NCBI RefSeq assembly: GCF_014636865.1
Contig: NZ_BMER01000001.1
Location: 2,406,718 to 2,470,717 of the forward strand
DNA: 64,000 nucleotides
DNA from: Parapedobacter pyrenivorans
GTDB lineage: Bacteria; Bacteroidota; Bacteroidia; Sphingobacteriales; Sphingobacteriaceae
Direction of reading: 5' to 3'
A program made the position numbers and the translations under genes. Below are positions 25,071 to 32,707 of this stretch, in pieces; position 1 is the stretch's first letter, and every line of letters starts with the position of its first letter. The notes beneath the pieces were generated by a model. That model had not been told where the DNA came from, made no database searches, and saw only the letters and a program-made list of their open reading frames with translations.

Positions 25071-26393
25071 GTGAAATTGAAAAAGAAATGTAACAACAAA
25101 CAAGCAGCTTTTTATAAAAGCTGCTTGTTGTGTTTTGGATACAGCTTAAGGGGACTTCTCCTTGCATTTGTCCTTCTGCCAGCAGTTTCCGTTGCCTACG
25201 GGCAGTCTTTTCGTGCCGGAGCAGCGATAAGGGTCATTACCCCGGATCCCCTTTTGCCTGTTTCCGGAGGTGTAGGCTCCCCCCGACCAGCCCATATACA
25301 AAAAGGAGACTTGTTTGTACGTGCATTGGTACTTGAGTCCAGCGGAACACGAATTGCTTTTGTCAGTATCGACAACTTGGGTTGGCCTGCTGTATTGGGT
25401 GACCGCGCGCGCGCAATGATTACCGGTATTCCTCCGGAGAACATCCTCATTGGGGCAACCCATACACACAGCGCTCCTGATGCTTATGGGTTCCCTGATG
25501 AGCATGGGGTACATCATGCCGATTTAGCGTACCTCGATTTTTGTGTCCGGCAGATGGCAGATGCGGTCAATGAAGCGGTAAGAAAACTGGAGCCGGCCAC
25601 GTTGAAAGTTGCTATGGGAGCCGCGAATGGACGCATCGCCTTCAATTACTATGCGGAGGAGCTGTACGATCCGCGTTGCAGCGTTATGCAGGCTGTTGCC
25701 ATGAACGGTAACGTCATCGCCACCTTGGTCAACTATGCCGTGCATCCAGAGACGATTGGCTCCAAACGAGGCGTGCTAAGCCCAGATCTTTGCGGACCGT
25801 TATATGAACGCATTGAAGACCGTGTAGGCGGTGTGGCCCTATTTATGAATGGGGCGTTGGGTGGCATGGTTACGGCAGACAACCGTCAGGCTAAGTCGGA
25901 AGAGACCTCAGAACTTTGGGCAGAATGTGTCCGGATCGGTACATTGCTTGCTGATGAAGCCATCAGATTGATACACGACGGGCAGGTGGTGACAGATCCC
26001 GAGCTAAGGTGCCTATCGAAGCAAGTCACTTTCCCGGTTGAAACCGCTGTGATGCAATATATTTTGAACCAATCACCCCTCAGCTACCCTTCACCGGCAC
26101 CAAATCAAATCACGACACGTATCAATGCCGTGAAGGTTGGACCCGCGACAATATTGACTATTCCCGGGGAAGCATTACCCAATATCGGATATTACCTGAA
26201 ACGAAAAATGAAGTCGGATTATCCCTTCCTTTTTGGGCTCACCAATGATGCATTCGGTTATATGCTGACAAAAGTTGACTTCGATAGTTTCCAACGATAT
26301 GCTTACATCACACGTACCAGTCTCGGGGAAATGACCGGGGAAATTTATATCGATGAGGCACTGGCCTTGGTAGCAGCGCTTTATCACGAATGA
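25071..26393 (+). CDS. Neutral/alkaline ceramidase-fold secreted hydrolase, copy 1
   Basis: About 440 residues from the GTG at 25071; an ATG at 25026 inside susD and a TTG near 25128 are alternatives, so the start is uncertain. The signal peptide is GLLLAFVLLPAVSVAYGQ. The protein belongs to the ceramidase_alk N-terminal-domain family, starting RAGAAIRVITPD. Zinc-ligand motifs are HTHSAPD (His131, His133) and VHPETIG (His225). Where ceramidases carry the serine nucleophile in GDVSPN, this protein reads GGMVTADN, so true ceramidase activity is doubtful. Two paralogues lie at 29556 and 48722. It is probably a periplasmic zinc hydrolase of unknown substrate. Confidence 0.83.
   Translation: MKLKKKCNNKQAAFYKSCLLCFGYSLRGLLLAFVLLPAVSVAYGQSFRAGAAIRVITPDPLLPVSGGVGSPRPAHIQKGDLFVRALVLESSGTRIAFVSIDNLGWPAVLGDRARAMITGIPPENILIGATHTHSAPDAYGFPDEHGVHHADLAYLDFCVRQMADAVNEAVRKLEPATLKVAMGAANGRIAFNYYAEELYDPRCSVMQAVAMNGNVIATLVNYAVHPETIGSKRGVLSPDLCGPLYERIEDRVGGVALFMNGALGGMVTADNRQAKSEETSELWAECVRIGTLLADEAIRLIHDGQVVTDPELRCLSKQVTFPVETAVMQYILNQSPLSYPSPAPNQITTRINAVKVGPATILTIPGEALPNIGYYLKRKMKSDYPFLFGLTNDAFGYMLTKVDFDSFQRYAYITRTSLGEMTGEIYIDEALALVAALYHE
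25099..25129 (+). terminator. Perfect 14-bp hairpin downstream of susD
   Basis: AACAAGCAGCTTTT (25099-25112) is an exact inverted copy of AAAAGCTGCTTGTT (25116-25129), with a 3-nt TAT loop and a T-rich GTGTTTT tail. It has the form of an intrinsic terminator 40 bp after the susD stop. It falls within the predicted first codons of the ceramidase-fold gene, so either that gene starts later or its translation and transcription are affected by the hairpin. Confidence 0.7.
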
Positions 26394-26422
26394 TTGACGA
26401 TGAACTGACTAGTTGAAGAAAT

Positions 26423-27790
26423 ATGAAAAAAGTCTTATTGAGCTTTTTGTGGGTAGGCAGTTTGTGTCTTTCCGTTGGCTACGGGCAGACTGCAACGGAT
26501 GAAGTTACCCCGGAAGACGCACTGTACCACTACCTAGGGATGAACGATGGTTCTTACGCTTGGGAATTGAAGGACGTTATCAAGGAAGGACCGATTACGG
26601 CTTACGACATTGCATTGACGTCGCAAACATGGCATGGTCATGTTTGGAAACACCAATTAACCGTTATTGTTCCTAAAAAGGTGAAGCGTTCAACTGCCCT
26701 GCTTTTTATTGATGGTGGGAGCGTGGATAGCCTGGGCGAACCCAACTGGCGAGATCCGCGGAAAAATGGTGTTGTCCGGGCAGTGGGTCGGATTGCAATG
26801 GAAAACAAGGCCATTACAGCCGTCCTCAAGCAAGTACCTATGCAACCACTGTACGGCGGCAGACGCGAAGATGCATTGATTTCGATGACGTTGCATAATT
26901 ACCAGCAAGATAACGATTACACGTGGCCACTCTTGTTTCCAATGACCAAAAGTGCGCTCCGAGCGATGGATGCCATACAGGAATTCACGGCGCGCGAGTT
27001 ACATCAGAAAGTAGCGGATTTCGTCGTCGCAGGCGCATCTAAGCGTGGATGGACGACTTGGCTGACGGGCGCATCCGGGGATAAGCGGGTGAAGGCAATC
27101 GCTCCGATTGTCATTGATGTGGTGAATATGCCGGCTAATCTTAGTTACCAGATAGCGGCTTATGAAGAATATAGCGAGGAGATAAAGGACTATACTGATT
27201 TGGGTATTCCTCAGGGGATGGGCACGGAATCAGGGCGGAATATCGTAACGATGGTCGATCCCTATTCCTATCGATCGAAACTGACCATGCCCAAGATGAT
27301 TTTCAATGGTACCAATGACCCGTATTGGGTCGTGGATGCCATTAAGCATTACTTAGACAGCATTCCGGGGCAGAACCTGTTGCATTATGTGCCCAATGCT
27401 GGGCATGATCTCGGCGATGGGAAGCAAGCCTTTCGGGCATTGGGGGCATTCTTTGGATTTACTGCACGCGGGGAGCCTTATCCATTGACCAAATGGAAAA
27501 CCTCGATACGCGATGGGAAGGTATTCGTCGATATCGAAGCGACGCCGAAACACTTGGAGGGCGTGCGATTGTGGTCCGCCCACTCCGAAGACCGGGATTT
27601 TAGGGATGAATCTTGGTCGTCGTCCGATCTTCGTGCCGACGGCAGAACGTCATCCATATCTACATCGGTTTCCTTGCCTAACCAAGGATATAAAGCGTTT
27701 TACCTCGACTTAATTTACAAGGACCTAAAGGGTAACGATTACAGTCAGAGTACCCGCGTATTTGTTTTAGACAGAAATGCGATATTATAA
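26423..27790 (+). CDS. PqaA-type secreted hydrolase, copy 2
   Basis: A 455-residue PqaA-family protein (PF10142) with signal peptide (LLSFLWVGSLCLSVGYGQ). It is a clear paralogue of the 10854-12278 product, with the same landmarks in order: TPEDALYHYL, MQPLYGG, nucleophile elbow GASKRGWTTWL, FNGTNDPYWVVDAIKHYLDS and PNAGHDLGD, then a beta-sandwich tail ending YSQSTRVFV. It follows the ceramidase-fold gene by 29 bp. Two copies in one glycan island point to activity on recurring ester or amide decorations, but no member of the family has a function I can name with confidence. Confidence 0.88.
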   Translation: MKKVLLSFLWVGSLCLSVGYGQTATDEVTPEDALYHYLGMNDGSYAWELKDVIKEGPITAYDIALTSQTWHGHVWKHQLTVIVPKKVKRSTALLFIDGGSVDSLGEPNWRDPRKNGVVRAVGRIAMENKAITAVLKQVPMQPLYGGRREDALISMTLHNYQQDNDYTWPLLFPMTKSALRAMDAIQEFTARELHQKVADFVVAGASKRGWTTWLTGASGDKRVKAIAPIVIDVVNMPANLSYQIAAYEEYSEEIKDYTDLGIPQGMGTESGRNIVTMVDPYSYRSKLTMPKMIFNGTNDPYWVVDAIKHYLDSIPGQNLLHYVPNAGHDLGDGKQAFRALGAFFGFTARGEPYPLTKWKTSIRDGKVFVDIEATPKHLEGVRLWSAHSEDRDFRDESWSSSDLRADGRTSSISTSVSLPNQGYKAFYLDLIYKDLKGNDYSQSTRVFVLDRNAIL

Positions 27791-28191
27791 TAGAACGGAC
27801 CGGTCCTATTCGCTATGTCTCATCTAATTTTATGATCAAATAGTCGATCTCGTTAGCAAAACCAATGGTTGGCGATTCTTCCGTTGAGAACGCATTATAG
27901 CCGAAAATTTAAAGGTCGATAGTGACAAACCGAAATAAAAAACTTAGAAAAAGCTTTTTTATTTAAAATTTGCATATATATTTGCGTTTATATAATGTTA
28001 TAAACCGCATATTTGTTGAGGTAAGTGGGTAAATATTGGGCGCAGGCAATTCAATTATCTTGTCGTTTAATTTTCATGTATCTCATTTTATATAATTTAG
28101 ATGAACCGCCCACTACCTATCGATGGACTGACAGAGGTGCCGAGTTAGGTGAGGTTTTAAATTATTAAATCTGCAAACAAATAAATTAGCT
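27791..28191 (+). promoter_or_regulatory. 401-bp regulatory gap before the aminotransferase operon
   Basis: No gene is seen here. The AT-rich core holds a 10-bp inverted repeat (27933-27942 with 27955-27964), a -7 box TATATTTG at 27977-27984 overlapping the block TTGCATATATA (27970-27980), the block GTTATAAACCGCA (27997-28009) and a further TGAACCGC at 28102-28109. The two blocks and TGAACCGC recur before the SusC gene at 39167. The leader from the -7 box to the ATG would be about 200 nt. A GGACCGGTCC palindrome lies at 27797-27806. Confidence 0.6.
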
Positions 28192-29559
28192 ATGGATAAA
28201 GAAACATGGAGCCGCAGACGGTTTATCGGACAGGCCGGGATTGGTGTTGCCACTGCGATGACAGCAGGTGCACTGGAGTCGTTGGCGGGAGTAACGTTAA
28301 CGTACCCGAATGATGGTAAACTAGCTTTATTGGGCGGCAAAGCCATTCGCGAAGGCAAATCTTGGCCGGCTTGGCCGCATGTGGATGATAACGTCATTAG
28401 CAAGATCGTTGAAACAACGAAAAGCGGCAAATGGAGCCGGATACAATCGGCCCAAGGTACGGTAGCTACCTTTGAAAAAGCGTTTTCGGGGCTTATCGGA
28501 TCCGACTTCTGTGTGGCCACGGGATCGGGTACACAAGCCCTCAGCACATGTGTGGAAGCATTGAATATTGGCCCCGGTGATGAGGTGATTACCTCACCAT
28601 ATACCGATTTCGGTACGATATCAGCGATACTGACCAGCCGGGCGCTCCCCGTTTTGGTCGATTTGGATTCGGAATCGTTCCAGCTCGATCCTGATGAAGT
28701 GGAAAAACACATTACCCCGAATACCAAGGCGATCATGCCGGTACACATCATGGGATTACCGGCAAATATGGAGCGGATCATGGCGATTGCGAAGAAGCAT
28801 GGACTATTGGTCATCGAAGATGCATGCCAAGCACCGTTTTCGAGATACCAAGGTAAACCGGTTGGGGTAATCGGTGATCTAGGTTGCTTCAGCTTCCAGG
28901 CGAGTAAAGCTATTGCCTGTGGCGAAGGTGGAGCAGTGGTGGGCAACAACCAAGCGATGATGGAGGAGTGTTTCACCGTACAAAATCGTGGAGCCTCTCG
29001 GGCCGGGAAAAACGAAAGGATTGGGCCAAAATACCGCATGAATGAGTTTGAGGGGGCGATCTTGATGGGACAATTGGACGAAGCGAAGAGCCGTTTCGAG
29101 ACTCGTGACGCAAACGCCAAATACCTTAGCGAAAAGCTAATGGCTATTCCCGGCCTAACACCTCAGAAGCAATATGAGGGCACGGAAAGTGGCTCGTACT
29201 ACAACTATGCCATGAAATATGATAGCGAGGAGTTTGGCGGTGTGGATCGCGCACAGTTTTTGAAAGCTATACAAGCCGAAGGGGTTCCCTTCACCTCATA
29301 CATCCGCGAAGGCTTACATCGCGCACCCTGGGTCGATACGATTCTGAACCAACAGGTCTATAAGCGATTCTATACCGAGCAGCGACTGCGCAGCTATCGC
29401 GAATCAATGAACCTGCCGAAATGCGATGAAATAACGGATAGAACCTTGGTGGCATTTTGGGGTTCGGCCGTGCTTTTGGGAGGCAGGGAGGACATGGACG
29501 ATATCGTGAATGCGGTTACCAAAGTTTACGAAAACAGAAGCTCATTGAAAAGTGTATGA
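28192..29559 (+). CDS. DegT/DnrJ/EryC1/StrS aminotransferase with twin-arginine signal
   Basis: A 455-residue PLP-dependent sugar aminotransferase-fold protein (aspartate aminotransferase fold type I). PLP residues are visible: Asp210 (VIEDACQAPFS) and Schiff-base Lys239 (SFQASKAIACGEGGAVV). Family members normally aminate nucleotide-linked keto sugars in the cytoplasm. Unusually, the N-terminus is WSRRRFIGQAGIGVATAMTAGAL, a good twin-arginine signal about 30 residues long, followed by the normal start of the domain (LALLGGKAIREGKSWPAWP). A folded PLP enzyme could be exported by Tat. Its stop overlaps the next ATG by 4 bp. Activity may be transamination or another PLP reaction on a periplasmic sugar. 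Confidence 0.88.
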   Translation: MDKETWSRRRFIGQAGIGVATAMTAGALESLAGVTLTYPNDGKLALLGGKAIREGKSWPAWPHVDDNVISKIVETTKSGKWSRIQSAQGTVATFEKAFSGLIGSDFCVATGSGTQALSTCVEALNIGPGDEVITSPYTDFGTISAILTSRALPVLVDLDSESFQLDPDEVEKHITPNTKAIMPVHIMGLPANMERIMAIAKKHGLLVIEDACQAPFSRYQGKPVGVIGDLGCFSFQASKAIACGEGGAVVGNNQAMMEECFTVQNRGASRAGKNERIGPKYRMNEFEGAILMGQLDEAKSRFETRDANAKYLSEKLMAIPGLTPQKQYEGTESGSYYNYAMKYDSEEFGGVDRAQFLKAIQAEGVPFTSYIREGLHRAPWVDTILNQQVYKRFYTEQRLRSYRESMNLPKCDEITDRTLVAFWGSAVLLGGREDMDDIVNAVTKVYENRSSLKSV

Positions 29560-30929
29560 GAAAATACAACCATAAGTGCATCGTTATTTCGGGATTACTC
29601 GTTCTGATGGTTGCTTTCGGCCAGCCGTTGAGTGCGCAGGAAGACCCCGGGTCTGTAAACATCCACGTTTTTGATGTAGATGCCACGCCACCGGTAGGCA
29701 GTTACCTGACCTATGACCGCATGACACATACCTGGGATATGGGGCTTCGTGCCAAGGGGATTGTTATCTGTGGATCCGGGGACCCGATTGTGCTATGCTC
29801 GGTCGACTGGATTGGTATCGCAAACGAAGGACAGGATGAATTCAAACGTGTTTTGGCAGAAGCTGCGGGCACCGTGCCTGATCGGGTGGCTGTACATACG
29901 GTACACCAACACGATGCGCCAACCTGTGATTTTGGAGCCGAGGCGCTGTTGTTGAGTAAAGGAATGGACCCCATTAATTTTGATGGATCCTTCGCTCGAG
30001 CGTTATTGGTAGATCTGGATAGTGCGGTCCGGCACGCGATGACGCAGCCCAAGCGTGTAACGCATATCGGCCTAGGAACATCACAGGTAGAGAAAGTGGC
30101 TTCTAATCGCCGGATATTAGACCGGGATGGCAAGGCCACGATCGGCCGCACTTCTGCTACCCGCGATCCAAAGATCAGGGCGTACCCCGAGGGATTGATC
30201 GATCCCGATGTATCGCTGATCAGTTTCTGGGAGGATGATAAACCTGTTGCTGTCCTGAGTTATTATGCCGTTCATCCACAAAGTTATTACCGGACGGGCA
30301 ATGCGAATCCGGATTTCCCGGGAATCGCTAGGTTCTTGCGCCAAATGAAGGTGCCTGAAGCGCTTCACATCCATTTCAATGGCGCGGGTGGCGATATTAC
30401 CGCGGGGAAGTACAACGATGGGTCGCCTGAAAAGAGGTGGGTGCTTGCCAGCCGCCTTGCTGCGGGAATGGAAGGAGCTTGGGAAAACACGTCGAAGTAT
30501 CCGCTGGCTCCCAGTGATATTGACTGGGCGACCGAGCCCCTTCACCTGCCCATTTCGCAAGATGCAATCCAGTTGGAACAGGAATTGGCCGATCACAATC
30601 CGATTTATTTGGCCAATAATGTCTACAAATTGGTCTTGCATAAACGGCAATCCAAGGGAAAGTTCATCGCCTTGTCGTGTTTGAAACTTGGGCGTGCACG
30701 CATCCTGCATTTGCCTGGTGAACCTTTAATTGCATTTCAACTTGCGGCAAAAAAGATGCGAAAGGATTTGTTTGTTGCCGTAGCGGGCTATGGCGACTAC
30801 GCGCCAGGATACATTTGTCCGGCAGCAGCGTACGAAGAGGGCGGCTACGAAGCCGGCCCGGCCTCCGGGGTCACCGCCGAAGCAGAAGGAATAGTGCTTG
30901 CGGCCATGAAAAAGCTGCTTGCGGATTAA
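29556..30929 (+). CDS. Ceramidase-fold secreted hydrolase, copy 2
   Basis: A 457-residue protein starting at an ATG that overlaps the aminotransferase stop (ATGA), implying translational coupling. Signal peptide: VISGLLVLMVAFGQPLSAQ. Motifs parallel the other ceramidase-fold proteins: VHTVHQHDAP (His114, His117, His119) for zinc and YYAVHPQSYY (His240). The ceramidase serine loop is replaced by GAGGDITAG. It ends with a segment (PGYICPAAAYEEGGYEAG) typical of the ceramidase_alk C-terminal metal region. A zinc hydrolase of unknown substrate is the safe call. Confidence 0.82.
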   Translation: MRKYNHKCIVISGLLVLMVAFGQPLSAQEDPGSVNIHVFDVDATPPVGSYLTYDRMTHTWDMGLRAKGIVICGSGDPIVLCSVDWIGIANEGQDEFKRVLAEAAGTVPDRVAVHTVHQHDAPTCDFGAEALLLSKGMDPINFDGSFARALLVDLDSAVRHAMTQPKRVTHIGLGTSQVEKVASNRRILDRDGKATIGRTSATRDPKIRAYPEGLIDPDVSLISFWEDDKPVAVLSYYAVHPQSYYRTGNANPDFPGIARFLRQMKVPEALHIHFNGAGGDITAGKYNDGSPEKRWVLASRLAAGMEGAWENTSKYPLAPSDIDWATEPLHLPISQDAIQLEQELADHNPIYLANNVYKLVLHKRQSKGKFIALSCLKLGRARILHLPGEPLIAFQLAAKKMRKDLFVAVAGYGDYAPGYICPAAAYEEGGYEAGPASGVTAEAEGIVLAAMKKLLAD

Positions 30930-30961
30930 TTCACCTAACACTAAAGATACACGAGAAGCTC

Positions 30962-32707
30962 ATGAACAACCAATCAAGAAGAGATTTTATCAAGCGAAGT
31001 GCGTTAGGCGGTATGACGCTTGCACTAGCGGGTACGTTACCATCGTTTTCATGGGGCGCTGATGAGCAGCCGCTTATATTTTTTGATGGATTTACGAATA
31101 TCGGTCCGAAACGAGGTAAACATCCGGCAGAGCGTTGGAGCCTGAAACACCTGGTCGATGAGATGGAGCATTGTTCGATATCCGGAGCATTGGTGGCTTC
31201 GGTTCTTTCTGTGACCTATGACCCGATGTATTCCAACCTGGACTTAAGTAGCCGATTGAAGCCGTATCCCCATCTTTTTGCGATATGGAATTTGATGCCC
31301 GCCAATACGGATGAGTTTCCTGCTCCCAAAGAATTGGGTGCATTGATGCAAGAACATGACGTGCGCGCGGTGACTGTACATCCGACAGGCAATAATTGGG
31401 ACTGGAAAACCCCAGAGGCTATAGCGCTTTTTGGCTGGCTGATGGAAAATCGCATTTTGACGATTATCCGACCCGAGGAATTTGGCGGATTGGGTGGCGT
31501 TAAAGAGCTGCTGAATACGTATAAAGACCTCCCTGTACTGCTTATAGGCGTGTATTGGTCCTTCCAACGGACGATTCTTCCGATGTTGTCAGCGTTTAAG
31601 AATCTTCACATCAGCTTTGAAAATTTTCAGATTAATGAAGGGTTGGAATCGTTGTATCATGACGGATATATCGATCAGCTTGTTTTTGTATCCAATGCTC
31701 CAACGATGTCTGCAGGAGCACATCGAACCTATGTGGACTATGCTGACATACCCCGAGAAGCCCGTGAAAAGGTTGCCGGCGGTAACCTGAGTAGGCTATT
31801 GCGCGGCCTGCGTCCTCCGGCTGCTCGGGAAAATAGCCAGGAAGATATGCTGATGCGCGCCATACGGCATGGAAAGCCTGTACCCGCACCCATCATCGAT
31901 ATGCATATGCACATCCTGCATGAGGGCCTAAATGGGACCGGTTGGCATTACCGAATGTACCATGGGGGGCCTAGCGGTGTTTTTAAATTGACAAAACGGT
32001 TGGGATATGTGGGCGGAGGGATCATGAGTTGGAATGGTGTAGTGAGTGTTGATTCGGCAAATGGCAATGTAACGGCAACCGAGGCCTTGGATGCGGCGCC
32101 TGAAGGATATTGGGGGTTGGCTAACTTCGATCCAGCGCATTATTCCCAAGCGGAATTGAAGAAGATGATTCCGGAAGTGTATAAAGATAAACGGTTCATT
32201 GGCATGAAGCCTTACCTTCACTATGGTATCCCATACAATGACCCATCCTATGATGTCTGGTGGAAATACGGAAATGAACATCACTTATATGGCTTGCTGC
32301 ACAGCACACGTCCGGATTTGCAGGAAATAGAGACACTCGCGCCGAAGTACCCGAATGTTCGCTGGGTGATCGCACATGCGGGAAGCAACTTCAAAATGGC
32401 CGATATGGCTATTGCGGCGATGAAAAAGTATCCCAACATTTATGCGGAGATTACCTTAACGCCGGTACAGTTGGGCATCGTCGAATACCTTGTGGAAGGT
32501 GCTGGCGAAGACCGCATCATGTATGGGTCCGACCTGCCCATGCGCGACCCGCGGCAACAGCTCGGATGGGTGGTGTTTTCAAGCCTGCCATTAGCAGTAA
32601 AAAGAAAGGTACTGGGTGAAAATGTGCGCCATGTCATCCAGCCGAATCTGGATAGCATGCCGGTGTATAATATTCCCGAAATCTTCAGAAAGTACCGGAA
32701 AACATGA
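30962..32707 (+). CDS. Tandem-barrel amidohydrolase with Tat signal
   Basis: A 581-residue protein from the ATG at 30962. The N-terminus SRRDFIKRSALGGMTLALAG is a twin-arginine signal. Residues about 310-580 form an amidohydrolase-2 (PF04909) domain with the metal motif MHMH (His315, His317), His472 (IAHAGSN) and Asp524 (YGSDLPM). Residues about 40-290 look like a second, degenerate copy: it begins FFDGFTNIGP without HxH and ends SNAPTMSAGAHRTYVDY where the active copy has the GSD motif. Members are metal-dependent hydrolases or decarboxylases, often lactonases. It stops with a 4-bp overlap into the next gene. Confidence 0.83.
   Translation: MNNQSRRDFIKRSALGGMTLALAGTLPSFSWGADEQPLIFFDGFTNIGPKRGKHPAERWSLKHLVDEMEHCSISGALVASVLSVTYDPMYSNLDLSSRLKPYPHLFAIWNLMPANTDEFPAPKELGALMQEHDVRAVTVHPTGNNWDWKTPEAIALFGWLMENRILTIIRPEEFGGLGGVKELLNTYKDLPVLLIGVYWSFQRTILPMLSAFKNLHISFENFQINEGLESLYHDGYIDQLVFVSNAPTMSAGAHRTYVDYADIPREAREKVAGGNLSRLLRGLRPPAARENSQEDMLMRAIRHGKPVPAPIIDMHMHILHEGLNGTGWHYRMYHGGPSGVFKLTKRLGYVGGGIMSWNGVVSVDSANGNVTATEALDAAPEGYWGLANFDPAHYSQAELKKMIPEVYKDKRFIGMKPYLHYGIPYNDPSYDVWWKYGNEHHLYGLLHSTRPDLQEIETLAPKYPNVRWVIAHAGSNFKMADMAIAAMKKYPNIYAEITLTPVQLGIVEYLVEGAGEDRIMYGSDLPMRDPRQQLGWVVFSSLPLAVKRKVLGENVRHVIQPNLDSMPVYNIPEIFRKYRKT

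Noticed and set aside
27797-27806. GGACCGGTCC palindrome as a terminator
   Set aside because: It is a perfect palindrome with no loop and no T-run, and short GC palindromes arise easily; kept only as a note in the regulatory gap.
29457-29555. TTG start extending the second ceramidase-fold gene
   Set aside because: The added residues are arginine- and glycine-rich out-of-frame aminotransferase sequence; the ATG at 29556 begins a clean signal peptide.
30815-30961. Non-ATG start extending the amidohydrolase gene
   Set aside because: The extension overlaps the preceding gene and hides the twin-arginine signal; the ATG at 30962 places RR at residues 6-7.
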